Assembly (NCBI GenBank): GCA_002688315.1
Contig: NZCN01000009.1
Location: 1 to 58,965, forward strand
Source of the DNA: Candidatus Woesearchaeota archaeon
Lineage (GTDB): Archaea; Nanobdellota; Nanobdellia; Woesearchaeales; UBA10216
Length of the DNA: 58,965 nt
Direction of reading: 5' to 3'
Shown here: positions 38,779-46,956 of the stretch, piece after piece
Numbering within the stretch: the stretch's first letter is position 1
How the letters are laid out: each line of letters starts with the position of its first letter
The notes under the pieces: generated by a model
The model's input: only the letters and a program-made list of their open reading frames with translations
Databases searched by the model: none
What the model was told of the DNA's origin: nothing
Program-made: the position numbers and the translations under genes

Positions 38779-40560
38779 ATGAGAATTTACAGATTGCTGT
38801 TATTGTTTGTTATTGGTATTTTGTTTGCACAAACAGCATTAGCAGGAAGCGGGCATACAACATTGCTAGCTACTTCAGAGCCTTTTGAAGGCGGTGTTAC
38901 TGCTGATTTATTTCTTGAAACAAAGCCAGGCACTGGGAAGATTTTTATCGAATCCTTTCCGCTTACAAAGGTAGATACGCAAATTTCAACAAGGTTTGCA
39001 AAAGAAGTTGCGTGCAGTTATCTTGGCAAAAGCTGTGATGAGCTTGACTTTTTTTATACAATAAAAGCAGATGCTGTAATAATAGGAGGGCCGTCAGCAG
39101 GAGCTGCAATGGCTACGCTTACTGTAGCTGTACTTGAAGGAGTTGAATTGAATGAAACAGTTGCAATAACAGGGACAATTAACTCTGGCAATGTTATCGG
39201 GCATGTTGGAGGAATTTCTGAAAAGATTGAAGCTGCAAGCGATGCAGGCATAAAAAAAGTGCTTATTCCAAAAGGTGAAAGGTCAAATTTTGCGCGCAAT
39301 ATAAGCATTGACATGGTTGAGTATGGAAGAGATCTTGGAATAGAAATAGTTGAAGTTTTTAGCCTTGATGAAGCAGTTCAAGAGTTTACAGGGAAAACTT
39401 TTACTCCAGATGATGAAAAAATAGAAGTTGACACTAAGTACAGCGAAGTAATGAAAGAACTTGCAGCAGGACTTTGCAGAAGAACAGAAAGGCTTAAAGG
39501 AAATGTTGAAAGCAGTTCTATTAACAGGTCGCTTGAAGACGCGAAAACAGTAGCAGAGAATCTTAGCCAGCAAGGAGTTGACGCTACAGCTAAAGGAAGC
39601 TTTTATGCAGCAGCAAGTTTTTGTTTTGGAGCAAATGTCAGATATAAGTTTCTTGATTTAATTTCAGAAGAACTTAGTGATGAAGATATTCTGTCTGAAC
39701 TTGAAAACGTAAATGAAAGAGTAGATGAAATCAGAAAAAATCTGAAAAACGCTTCAACTGTTTCAGACGCTCAAATATTAGCCATAGTGCTTGACAGGCT
39801 TACTGAAGCAGAAAGACATACAAACGTTAGTGCTACTTTATTAAATCAGCAAAGAGTGAATAGCATTTATGAACTTGCTTTTTCCATTGAAAGAATTGAA
39901 AGTGCAACAGCCTGGAGCCAATTTTTTGAAGTGATGGGAGAATCAGCAATAACAGAAGATGTTCTTAAGAATGCATGTATAAGCAAACTAGCAGAAGCGC
40001 AGGAACGAATTGAATACGCTTCAATATTACTTAGAGGTGTGAGTGAGAGCTCAAGATTAAGACTTGCAGAAGCACAAGCGTTTGTTGAGACTAAAGATTA
40101 TGTGCAATGCCTGCACAAAGCAACACTTTCAAAATCAGAAGCAAATACATTGCTCAGCGTGTTTGGAGTAAGAGATGAAGAAATTGAAGAAATAGTAGAC
40201 CGCAAGCTTACCGCTGCTCGAACAAGCATTGCAAGACAAAAAGAAATATTCCCAATAGTAGGATATAGTTATTATGAATATGCAAACTCATTAAAAGACA
40301 CAGATAAGTATTCTGCACTTCTGTTCTTAGATTATGCGCTAGAATTCAGCAACATTGACATTTACTTTAAAGACAGTACAACACAAGAATTAAATGTTAC
40401 ACAAGTTAAGACTGCAGAAGAAGCAACACCTGTTGCATTTTACTTTATAGCTGGCATTGCGCTAGGCATAGTTTTAACAATTGTTTTGAAAAAAGCAACT
40501 AAAAGAAAAAAGAAAAGAATTCTAATAAATAGAGCTAAGAAAAAAATAGTTTCTAAATAA
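38779..40560 (+). CDS. Secreted, membrane-anchored Lon-like (S16) serine protease
   Basis: The protein begins with a signal peptide (MRIYRLLLLFVIGILFAQTALA). The S16 Lon protease fold follows, with GGPSAGAAMA (Ser106) and GHVGGISEKIEAA (Lys149); the 43-residue spacing equals that of the Ser-Lys dyad in E. coli Lon. There is no AAA ATPase domain. Residues about 215-550 are long helices, and a C-terminal membrane segment (about 563-580) with a basic tail anchors it, so the protease faces outside. This matches the archaeal COG1750 group. ATG 38779 is supported by the TATA-like TTTTATA at 38750-38756. Confidence 0.85.
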   Translation: MRIYRLLLLFVIGILFAQTALAGSGHTTLLATSEPFEGGVTADLFLETKPGTGKIFIESFPLTKVDTQISTRFAKEVACSYLGKSCDELDFFYTIKADAVIIGGPSAGAAMATLTVAVLEGVELNETVAITGTINSGNVIGHVGGISEKIEAASDAGIKKVLIPKGERSNFARNISIDMVEYGRDLGIEIVEVFSLDEAVQEFTGKTFTPDDEKIEVDTKYSEVMKELAAGLCRRTERLKGNVESSSINRSLEDAKTVAENLSQQGVDATAKGSFYAAASFCFGANVRYKFLDLISEELSDEDILSELENVNERVDEIRKNLKNASTVSDAQILAIVLDRLTEAERHTNVSATLLNQQRVNSIYELAFSIERIESATAWSQFFEVMGESAITEDVLKNACISKLAEAQERIEYASILLRGVSESSRLRLAEAQAFVETKDYVQCLHKATLSKSEANTLLSVFGVRDEEIEEIVDRKLTAARTSIARQKEIFPIVGYSYYEYANSLKDTDKYSALLFLDYALEFSNIDIYFKDSTTQELNVTQVKTAEEATPVAFYFIAGIALGIVLTIVLKKATKRKKKRILINRAKKKIVSK

Positions 40561-40573
40561 GAAAGAGTATAAC

Positions 40574-40634
40574 CCTGGGAAAGCTCCCTTGCGAGAGCTT
40601 TCCTGGGCAAAAAGAGGTGATTAGAAAATTGCCC
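40574..40634. other. Strong hairpin region after the S16 protease gene
   Basis: GGAAAGCTC (40578-40586) pairs perfectly with GAGCTTTCC (40595-40603), extended by two G-T and two C-G pairs. GGGCAA (40605-40610) can instead pair with TTGCCC (40629-40634), which would compete with the base of the first stem. No T-run follows, so this is not a usual archaeal terminator. The rest of 40561-40786 is AT-rich and holds the TATA of the next gene (about 40751-40765). A structured 3' UTR or small RNA is possible. Confidence 0.4.
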
Positions 40635-40786
40635 CAAACTTATATTGAATATAGAGTGGTGTAACTACTATTTAAGTGTTTCTATTCATTAGCATACTAA
40701 AGTAGTGACATGAAAACTAATATGTTTCAATATTGAAAGTAATTATTTCAGATAGATTTAAATAAAAAAACAAGTGTTTTGTGTTT

Positions 40787-41305
40787 ATGAGCTGTGTTGT
40801 ATGCGAAAAAAAGGCAATTGAACATATTGATTTTTGCAGAAGTTGCCTAATGAAAACAATAGAAAAGCGCACCAGAAAGGAAATTTCAAAAAATAGTGTT
40901 AGAAATGCAAAAATTCTTGTAGTAAATGATGGAAATTGCAATGGCGAAGTTAATGCTTACTTGATAAAAAAGATTGTTACTATTACAGATAAAATTAATT
41001 ATGCAAAAAAGATGCGAAATAACAAAGATTATGATTTTATCTCGGTTTCTGATACAGCAGATGATGAAGCTAATCGCTTTCTGGAGTTTATGCTTAATTC
41101 AAGCAAGGAAAAATCTCCAAAAAAGATAATTAAATTGCTAAAAAAGTCTCTGAGCAGTGAAGTATTTGCTTATGCAGAAATAAAAAGAATTAAATACAGC
41201 AAAAAGACTAAATCTTCAGAAATTAGCTTGCTTGACAAGCTTGAAGAGCAGTATAAAGGCTCTAAACAAGGATTATCTAAAGCTTCCGAGAAACTAGAAT
41301 GGTAA
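40787..41305 (+). CDS. Zn-knuckle protein resembling the N terminus of tRNA-thiolation (Ctu/Ncs) proteins
   Basis: The 172-aa protein starts with C3-V-V-C6 and C17-R-S-C20, then RTRKEISKN and ILVVNDGNCNGEVNAYLI. The order zinc knuckle, basic helix, beta strand with a Gly/Asn-rich loop resembles the start of TtcA/Ctu-type adenylating enzymes, but the SGGxDS P-loop is absent. A degenerate Ncs2-like partner or an unrelated zinc protein are both possible. ATG 40787 is preferred to GTG 40781. It overlaps the next gene by 7 nt. Confidence 0.45.
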   Translation: MSCVVCEKKAIEHIDFCRSCLMKTIEKRTRKEISKNSVRNAKILVVNDGNCNGEVNAYLIKKIVTITDKINYAKKMRNNKDYDFISVSDTADDEANRFLEFMLNSSKEKSPKKIIKLLKKSLSSEVFAYAEIKRIKYSKKTKSSEISLLDKLEEQYKGSKQGLSKASEKLEW

Positions 41306-41520
41306 AATTAGGAACAAAAGTAATGCAGATTATATATGGGGAAGTTGTAGTTAGCATTCTTACAATAATTGTATCATACGCATTCTTTACCAATACCACT
41401 CAATCTATAATAAGAAATGTTGTTATTGTAACTTTGGTTTTCCTAGCTGTATATGTGTTATGGATAAAAATGTATGGCAATTATGGAAAGATGTATAAAG
41501 CCAGATTAACAGATGAATAA
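41299..41520 (+). CDS. Small membrane protein, 73 aa
   Basis: Two hydrophobic segments (about residues 9-30 and 38-56) are connected by a short polar turn, followed by a basic tail (MYGNYGKMYKARLTDE). No family recognised. It overlaps the Zn-knuckle gene and is probably co-expressed with it. Confidence 0.5.
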   Translation: MVKLGTKVMQIIYGEVVVSILTIIVSYAFFTNTTQSIIRNVVIVTLVFLAVYVLWIKMYGNYGKMYKARLTDE

Positions 41521-41521
41521 T

Positions 41522-41542
41522 CCGAAAATCTTCCGGTTTTTT
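41522..41542 (+). terminator. Possible terminator: short hairpin and T6 run
   Basis: CCG(AA) at 41522-41526 and (TT)CCGG at 41531-41536 can form a short, imperfect stem followed directly by six T residues (41537-41542). It begins 2 nt after the stop of the small membrane protein gene. In archaea the T-run alone may be the active part. Confidence 0.4.
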
Positions 41543-41582
41543 CTAGGCAAAACATATTAAGGACTAGTTTCTTAACAGTTAA

Positions 41583-42539
41583 ATGAAATTTTTTACATTG
41601 GTTATATTAACAGCAGTGATTGCCAGCTGCACAATAACAGGAAACATAGTAGATGAAACACTTCATGAAGAGCATTTCAATAATACAGTCTTATTTTGCG
41701 GAGATTGCCTGGAAAAACTTATCAGCTATATTGAAAATTCAGAAACAGTTGAGTGTGCATTATACAATACTGACGAAAGAGTTGTTGATGCTGTTGGTGA
41801 TAAAGGCACTATAATTACTGACAGCAACAGTAAAATCAGAGGCAGTAATGTAATAAAAAGAAAATCTTCTGGATTGATGCACAACAAGTTTTGTGTCTTT
41901 GATAACAGCATTGTTTGGACTGGTTCTTTCAACCCAACCAAAAGGAAAGCTTTGGATAATGTGATAATAATAAACTCAACCTTATTGGCTAATAATTATT
42001 TGGAAGAATTTGAGGAATTAAAAAGCAATAGCAGTATTAAAACTACTACTACCAAAATTATTCTCAATAACACTTTAATTGAAAACTATTTTTGCCCTGA
42101 GGATTGCAAATCACAACTATCTTCTTCAAGTAGGTATGGCACTGCATTATTTAGAATTACGAATTTACTCTCCAACGCTAATGAGAGCATATATTTTATG
42201 GCTTATTCTTTTACTCATCCTACGATAGCTAATGAGTTAGTGATTAAGAAATCAGAAGGAATTGATATTAAGGGAATTATTGAGAAAAGCACGACAGGCA
42301 GTCAGTACTCTAAGCATGAAATGCTAGTCAACAACGATGTTGATGTAAAGCTTGAAAGCACAAGCAAGCTACTGCACCATAAGGTGTTCATAATTGACAA
42401 GGAAATAGTGATAACTGGGAGTATGAATCCAACCAAATCTGGTGTTGGTAGAAATGATGAGAATGTGTTAATAATTCATGATAGAGATGTTGGTATGGAA
42501 TATTTAGAGCAATTTGAGATATATTGGAACGCTAGTTAG
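41583..42539 (+). CDS. Exported phospholipase-D-like protein, two HKD motifs
   Basis: PLD-fold enzymes cut phosphodiester bonds in lipids or nucleic acids. Two complete HxKx4D motifs are visible: H100-K102-D107 followed by TGSFNPTK, and H265-K267-D272 followed by TGSMNPTK. The N terminus is a short signal sequence ending VIASC, so Cys16 may be lipid-modified and the protein anchored outside the cell. Extracytoplasmic nuclease or lipase activity is likely; the substrate is unknown. A second, truncated relative lies at 43438-43806. Confidence 0.82.
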   Translation: MKFFTLVILTAVIASCTITGNIVDETLHEEHFNNTVLFCGDCLEKLISYIENSETVECALYNTDERVVDAVGDKGTIITDSNSKIRGSNVIKRKSSGLMHNKFCVFDNSIVWTGSFNPTKRKALDNVIIINSTLLANNYLEEFEELKSNSSIKTTTTKIILNNTLIENYFCPEDCKSQLSSSSRYGTALFRITNLLSNANESIYFMAYSFTHPTIANELVIKKSEGIDIKGIIEKSTTGSQYSKHEMLVNNDVDVKLESTSKLLHHKVFIIDKEIVITGSMNPTKSGVGRNDENVLIIHDRDVGMEYLEQFEIYWNAS

Positions 42540-42949
42540 TAATTAGGAACAATGATGGGAAGTATAACCAGCCTTGCTATTAGATTAACAATTGCTATAC
42601 CAAATATCCGGTCTGCAATAAACCACGCAAGACCTATTAAAGCTGCTTTCTTTGTTTCCTGTTTATAAAATATCTTTATAGCAAAAGCATTGACCAGAAA
42701 CATCACAATCGAAATTATTATAAAATGCAATATTATAGGTCTTAGATCTACATTGGGCGTCGGATACAACTTAAATACTACAAACATGATTAATCCTGCC
42801 ACTGCTGCTGTTTTAAGTGCGGTAAGAAACTTATCTTCCATAAGCTTAAACGCTTGAATTAGTTTAAACAATTTAATTATGCCCCATAAAATTAATACGT
42901 TTACGGCAATAGAAACCAAAAGTAATGAAACATCTATCAAAAGTGGCAT
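42536..42949 (-). CDS. Membrane protein, about four transmembrane segments
   Basis: Hydrophobic segments at about residues 5-28, 44-62, 70-92 and 98-130, with short charged loops. No family recognised. TATA-like TTTAAATAC on the minus strand (about 42978-42970) lies 21-29 nt before ATG 42949. The stop overlaps the end of the exported PLD-like gene by 4 nt. It is divergent from another small membrane protein gene. Confidence 0.55.
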   Translation of the reverse strand: MPLLIDVSLLLVSIAVNVLILWGIIKLFKLIQAFKLMEDKFLTALKTAAVAGLIMFVVFKLYPTPNVDLRPIILHFIIISIVMFLVNAFAIKIFYKQETKKAALIGLAWFIADRIFGIAIVNLIARLVILPIIVPNY

Positions 42950-43044
42950 TGTTTACATTTTTATTCCTATGTATTTAAATCTTTTGAATGAATATTTTGA
43001 GGGAGCATAAATTTTTTAAAGTATAAAAATATGTTTTAATAATT

Positions 43045-43281
43045 ATGAACAAAGGGATCGCTGATTCTTTAGTTGACGTAGAGTTTGCAAGATTAAAAAT
43101 ATTTATTAGAATTCTTCCATTCTTAGCTACTGTAATTGCGATAGTTAGTATCTCAGTATATGTTCTAGATGATAAGTTTAAAGATTATGCAATATTTATT
43201 CTGGCTGGTTCTTTTGCAGTTGGGGCAGTTGTAAATGTGGTAGTGGATAAGAAAGTCAAGAAGATATTTAAGTCGTGCTGA
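43045..43281 (+). CDS. Small membrane protein, 78 aa
   Basis: Two hydrophobic segments (about residues 20-42 and 48-66) and a basic C terminus (KKVKKIFKSC). Not recognised. TATA-like TAAAGTATAAAAA lies about 25 nt before ATG 43045. The 156 bases after it contain no start codon for the next PLD-like gene but do carry residual PLD-like coding sequence. Confidence 0.5.
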   Translation: MNKGIADSLVDVEFARLKIFIRILPFLATVIAIVSISVYVLDDKFKDYAIFILAGSFAVGAVVNVVVDKKVKKIFKSC

Positions 43282-43437
43282 ATCCATAGTATAGACATAA
43301 CGCCCTTTTCGCAACAACAAATCCGGCTCCTCTGAAACTTACTTTCCAACATAGGTGGTGAATCGAGAATTACTTTTCTGTTCTGGTAAATAATTCCCAG
43401 TTGCAATCTCTGTCCTGAAGATGGCTGCATTGATATT

Positions 43438-43806
43438 TTGCAAAATAAAATAAGTGAAGCAGAAAACAGCGTTTATTTTGCAACTTATTCTTTTACGCAT
43501 CCAAAAATAGCTAATGAGCTGATAATTAAAAATTCTAGTGGAATGAAAGTTAAGGGAATAATTGAAAAAGGCAGTAAGTACTCGCAATTTCAAACTCTGA
43601 AATCAAACGGGTTGGATGTAATAGAAGACAGCAGCAAAACGATACTGCACCACAAATTCTTCGTGATAGACGAAAGAATAGTGATTACAGGCAGCTTTAA
43701 CCCTACAAGGAATGGCGATACAAGAAATGATGAGAATTTTTTGGTGTTATATGATGAGGAGGTTGCTGTTACATACCTTAACTATTTCAAAAGTTTGTTT
43801 GGATGA
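43438..43806 (+). CDS. 5'-truncated phospholipase-D-like gene, one HKD motif
   Basis: The 122-aa frame matches the C-terminal half of the exported PLD-like protein at 41583-42539 (YSFTHPxIANEL, GIIEK, LHHKxFxID, ITGSxNPT, RNDEN). One HxKx4D motif is intact. Homology continues upstream of TTG 43438: the in-frame codons before it read CPEDGC, as in the other copy (FCPEDC), then hit a TAA near 43389. So the N-terminal domain and signal peptide are missing, and this is either a decaying copy or a minimal one-motif nuclease that dimerises. No Shine-Dalgarno is visible. Confidence 0.55.
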   Translation: MQNKISEAENSVYFATYSFTHPKIANELIIKNSSGMKVKGIIEKGSKYSQFQTLKSNGLDVIEDSSKTILHHKFFVIDERIVITGSFNPTRNGDTRNDENFLVLYDEEVAVTYLNYFKSLFG

Positions 43807-43841
43807 CAAAACTTTATAAAACACAGCAGAAAACAAGTTTT

Positions 43842-44732
43842 ATGGTTGATATTGTTATTGTTGGGAGCGTTGCCCTTGATACAGTTAAGACTCCTTTTGG
43901 AGAAGTTAAAGAAGTTCTTGGAGGAGCAGCCACTTACTCAAGCTATGCAGCCTCTTTCTTCTCAAAGCCAGGAATAGTTGCTGTTGTTGGAGAAGACTTT
44001 CCTTCTGAACATTTAGATTTGCTAAAAGGAAAAGAAATTGACTTGAATGGAGTGAAGAAAGAGGGGAAAACATTCAGGTGGCAGGGTAGGTATGAGTATG
44101 ACATGAACGAAGCCAAAACACTAAAGACTGAACTTAATTCTTTTGAAAACTTTGAACCAGAGCTTCCTGAAGAGTATAAAAAAACAAAATACGTTTTCCT
44201 TGCAAACATTAATCCTGAATTGCAATTGCAAGTGCTTGAACAAATAGAACAGCCAGAAATTGTAATGCTCGATACAATGAATTTATGGATACAGACAAAA
44301 AAAGAGCAATTGCTGGAAGTTATAAAAAAAGTAAATGTTTTGTTGATGAATGACAGCGAAGCAAGACAATTGTTTGAAACACCAAGCCTTGTTAAAGCAG
44401 CAAGTTCTGCACTAAAACTCGGGCCAAAGCATGTAATAATAAAAAAAGGCGAGCACGGCGCGCTTCTTTTCACAAACAACAGCCATTTTAACGCTCCAGG
44501 ATATCCTCTTGAAGTGATAAAAGACCCAACTGGATGCGGAGACAGCTTTGCAGGAGCACTTATTGGATACCTTGCAAAATCAGGTCTTGATGAGATAAGA
44601 AAAGCAATAATTTACGGAAGCGTAGTTGCTTCTTTCAATGCAGAAGACTTCAGCTTAAACAGGCTAAAGCAAATAAGCAACGAAGATGTATATTCCAGGT
44701 ATAAAGAATTTGAAAAAATGAGAGAATTCTAG
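43842..44732 (+). CDS. PfkB-family carbohydrate/nucleoside kinase
   Basis: PfkB kinases phosphorylate sugars or nucleosides. Seen: the N-terminal VDIVIVGSVALDTVKTPFG, the lid region GGAATYSSYAASFF, and the C-terminal ATP/anion-hole motif DPTGCGDSFAGA, whose Asp is the catalytic base. The substrate is not clear. ATG 43842 is chosen over the upstream frame start because TTATAAAA at 43813-43820 fits a leaderless start there. It converges with the IPK gene and overlaps it by 4 nt. Confidence 0.88.
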   Translation: MVDIVIVGSVALDTVKTPFGEVKEVLGGAATYSSYAASFFSKPGIVAVVGEDFPSEHLDLLKGKEIDLNGVKKEGKTFRWQGRYEYDMNEAKTLKTELNSFENFEPELPEEYKKTKYVFLANINPELQLQVLEQIEQPEIVMLDTMNLWIQTKKEQLLEVIKKVNVLLMNDSEARQLFETPSLVKAASSALKLGPKHVIIKKGEHGALLFTNNSHFNAPGYPLEVIKDPTGCGDSFAGALIGYLAKSGLDEIRKAIIYGSVVASFNAEDFSLNRLKQISNEDVYSRYKEFEKMREF

Positions 44733-45505
44733 AGTTTTATCACAGTTCCAATGCTTTCATTTCCTAAAAGCGCTTCCTTAATGTTATTTTGAGTGTTTCC
44801 ATTAACAACCTGGCAGGTTAAATTGCTCATTTTAAGAATCCATTCAAGCTTGCCTTTCATTCCTCCTGTAACATCAGCATCTTTGGATTCTTCAGCTGAT
44901 ATTTCCTTTAACTGTTCTGCACTCAATGATTTTAATAATTCAGAATTTTCTTTTGAAGGGTCTGCAGTGAACATGCCATCAACATTTGTTGCAAAAACAA
45001 CTTTAGACGCATTAAGCTGGGATGAAAGATTGCTTATTATTTGGTCTCCAGATATTATAGAGCAGCCTTTATTGTCATCAATCGCCGGAGTTCCAAACAA
45101 AACAGGAACCATTCTTTTGCTAAGCAGGTTATTAATTAAATCTGTGTTAATTATGATTTTTCCATCTGTGCTTGTTGTAGTGGAAGAAAGCTGGAATGGG
45201 AAAGCAGGAATGTTTTTTTCATTCAATTCTTTGCAGATAAAGCTGTTTAACTCATTCATTAAAGCCTGGCATTTTGATACTGGAATAAAATCATCAGAAA
45301 TTCCTTGCGCTAACTTGTGCTTTGAAGAAATAGGATGCCCATAAGAACCAGCACCATGAACAATAACCAAATTAAATTTTTGAGCCTGAAGAGAACTTGC
45401 TATTTCTTCAGAGATTCTTGATAAGTTTTGCTTATTCAAAACCGGCTCAGCTTCAGACTTCTTGGTGATAACCGAGCCGCCTAGCTTGATTAGTGTTGTA
45501 TTCAT
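44729..45505 (-). CDS. Isopentenyl phosphate kinase
   Basis: IPK phosphorylates isopentenyl phosphate to IPP in the archaeal mevalonate pathway, feeding membrane lipid synthesis. It is an amino-acid-kinase-fold protein with IKLGGSVITKK near the start and VIVHGAGSYGHPIS (catalytic His57), which separates IPK from related kinases. It ends with a DVTGGMKGKLE segment typical of the fold. Length 258 aa. It overlaps the upstream gene by ATGA, and idi lies two genes upstream on the same strand. Confidence 0.93.
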   Translation of the reverse strand: MNTTLIKLGGSVITKKSEAEPVLNKQNLSRISEEIASSLQAQKFNLVIVHGAGSYGHPISSKHKLAQGISDDFIPVSKCQALMNELNSFICKELNEKNIPAFPFQLSSTTTSTDGKIIINTDLINNLLSKRMVPVLFGTPAIDDNKGCSIISGDQIISNLSSQLNASKVVFATNVDGMFTADPSKENSELLKSLSAEQLKEISAEESKDADVTGGMKGKLEWILKMSNLTCQVVNGNTQNNIKEALLGNESIGTVIKL

Positions 45506-46266
45506 TCTATACCTAGCTGAAGTTGTGGATATATTTGGTGCACAAGGCTATCTTTAGGAACAAGTGATTCCATAAAGCTGCGGACAGCTTCATCAGCTCT
45601 TTCAAGCCTTGCTAAAATATAAGTTTCTGTAGTTCCTTTACTTGCTAAAATAGTCAACATATGTTCGAAACCAATATTATCATCTCTAATACGTCTGAAT
45701 ATTGGTCTAAATTCACCAAAGGGTATTTCATCAAATATTTTTGCTTCTTCTGACACTTCAGTAAATGAAACTTTGGTATATCTTTCAGGGTGAGTCTCTT
45801 GAAGTGAATATATTTCGTCAAACGCTAATTTTAACTCAACAAGTCCATTAAAAATTGGATAGGCATAATCAGCACCAACTCTAACACCGCTAACAGTAGT
45901 AAGTGGTTTTGCTTTTCCCATAATATAATCATACTCATCAACATTTAAATCCCATGTAAACTCAACTACATGTGGGCTATGCCCTTCATAATCTGAAGGA
46001 ACAAGCGGTACTTTAACATTTCCACGCAAATACCTGTTATCAGCTATAGTATGATCTCTTATTCTCATAAAAAAACCAGGTTCAACATTAAAATAATGAT
46101 CTGCGCAAGTAGCTGTTCTGGATTTATTCGCAACTATACCGTACAAACGTCTAACCGCTCTAGCCAAATCTTCGTGCACTCTTACTTCTGTTTCTATTTC
46201 AATTCTGACTGTAGAAACAGAACTACTTTGATCAAGAATAAATTCTAAAGGATCAATTTTACTCAT
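45502..46266 (-). CDS. Hypothetical protein, possible CYTH-like fold
   Basis: I do not firmly recognise this 254-aa soluble protein. The order of motifs (RIEIETEVRVH near the N terminus, ADHYFN, then GFFMRIRD, a strand with Lys, and VVEFTWDLNVDEYDY) is reminiscent of CYTH triphosphatases (ExExK, DxYFD, LRxR), but key residues differ, so the similarity is weak. ATG 46266 is used instead of TTG 46269. It lies between idi (23 nt upstream) and the IPK gene (ATGA overlap), implying co-expression with isoprenoid genes. Confidence 0.55.
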   Translation of the reverse strand: MSKIDPLEFILDQSSSVSTVRIEIETEVRVHEDLARAVRRLYGIVANKSRTATCADHYFNVEPGFFMRIRDHTIADNRYLRGNVKVPLVPSDYEGHSPHVVEFTWDLNVDEYDYIMGKAKPLTTVSGVRVGADYAYPIFNGLVELKLAFDEIYSLQETHPERYTKVSFTEVSEEAKIFDEIPFGEFRPIFRRIRDDNIGFEHMLTILASKGTTETYILARLERADEAVRSFMESLVPKDSLVHQIYPQLQLGIE

Positions 46267-46289
46267 CAAAAAAGGGGTTGGAAATAGTT

Positions 46290-46811
46290 TTATAAAGTTT
46301 TCTCGGAGAAGCGATTTTCAACTTTATCAATAGCAACTCTCAACCAATAACTGTAATTTTCAGGATTTGCCTGGATGTCTTTCTTTAGCTCTTCCATTTC
46401 AACCCATTTCCAGGATTCAACTTCTTCCGGATTAGAAGTTGGATTACCATCATAGTTGCCTATCAGAACATGGTCAAATTCATTCTCTGTAAGGCCATTG
46501 TCAAATTTTGTTTTGTAAGTAAAAGTAAATGCTTCTTTTAGCTCACAGTCAAAACCCATTTCTTCCTTTAAGCGGCGATGAGCAGCTTGTTCAACTGACT
46601 CGCCAAGCCTTGGATGACTGCACACAGTATTTGTCCATAACCCTGGAGAATGATACTTGGATTTTGCACGCTGTTGTAAAAGCAACTTGCCTTCTGAATT
46701 AAATACAAACACTGAAAAAGCTCTGTGAAGCTTTCCGTCTTTATGGGCTTGAAGCTTTTCAGCTGTTCCTATTTGCTTATCATTTTCATCAACTAATATT
46801 ACTTCTTCCAT
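46290..46811 (-). CDS. idi: Isopentenyl-diphosphate isomerase, type I
   Basis: IDI-1 interconverts IPP and DMAPP using Zn and Mg. The active-site cysteine is in LWTNTVCSHPR (Cys64), the second acid motif is TENEFDHV (Glu109 and Glu111), and metal-binding His residues are His23, His29 and His66. Length 173 aa is normal. Many archaea use the unrelated type II enzyme, so type I here is a clade-specific choice. It is divergent from a tandem-HTH gene with an inverted repeat between them. Confidence 0.94.
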   Translation of the reverse strand: MEEVILVDENDKQIGTAEKLQAHKDGKLHRAFSVFVFNSEGKLLLQQRAKSKYHSPGLWTNTVCSHPRLGESVEQAAHRRLKEEMGFDCELKEAFTFTYKTKFDNGLTENEFDHVLIGNYDGNPTSNPEEVESWKWVEMEELKKDIQANPENYSYWLRVAIDKVENRFSEKTL

Positions 46812-46818
46812 ACAAATT

Positions 46819-46863
46819 TGTGTGAAGAATTGGTTTTTAATTTTTTCTCTCTTTCTTCACACA
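46819..46863. promoter_or_regulatory. 11-bp inverted repeat before idi (operator candidate)
   Basis: TGTGTGAAGAA (46819-46829) and TTCTTCACACA (46853-46863) are perfect arms around a 23-nt T-rich spacer that overlaps the probable idi TATA on the minus strand. The divergent tandem-HTH gene starts at 46957 with its own TATA (about 46921-46930). The position suggests control of idi by a DNA-binding protein or, in RNA, a leader hairpin. Confidence 0.45.
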
Positions 46864-46956
46864 TTTATATTAAGTAGAATAACATACATAATAAGTTAAA
46901 TAAGTGTTAAAAAGCATTAACTTTATAAATATAAATACATACAAATTAAGTGCAGA

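Noticed and set aside
40574-40607. Intrinsic terminator of the S16 protease gene
   Set aside because: The stem is strong but is followed by GCAAAAAGAGG, not a T-run, which archaeal termination needs.
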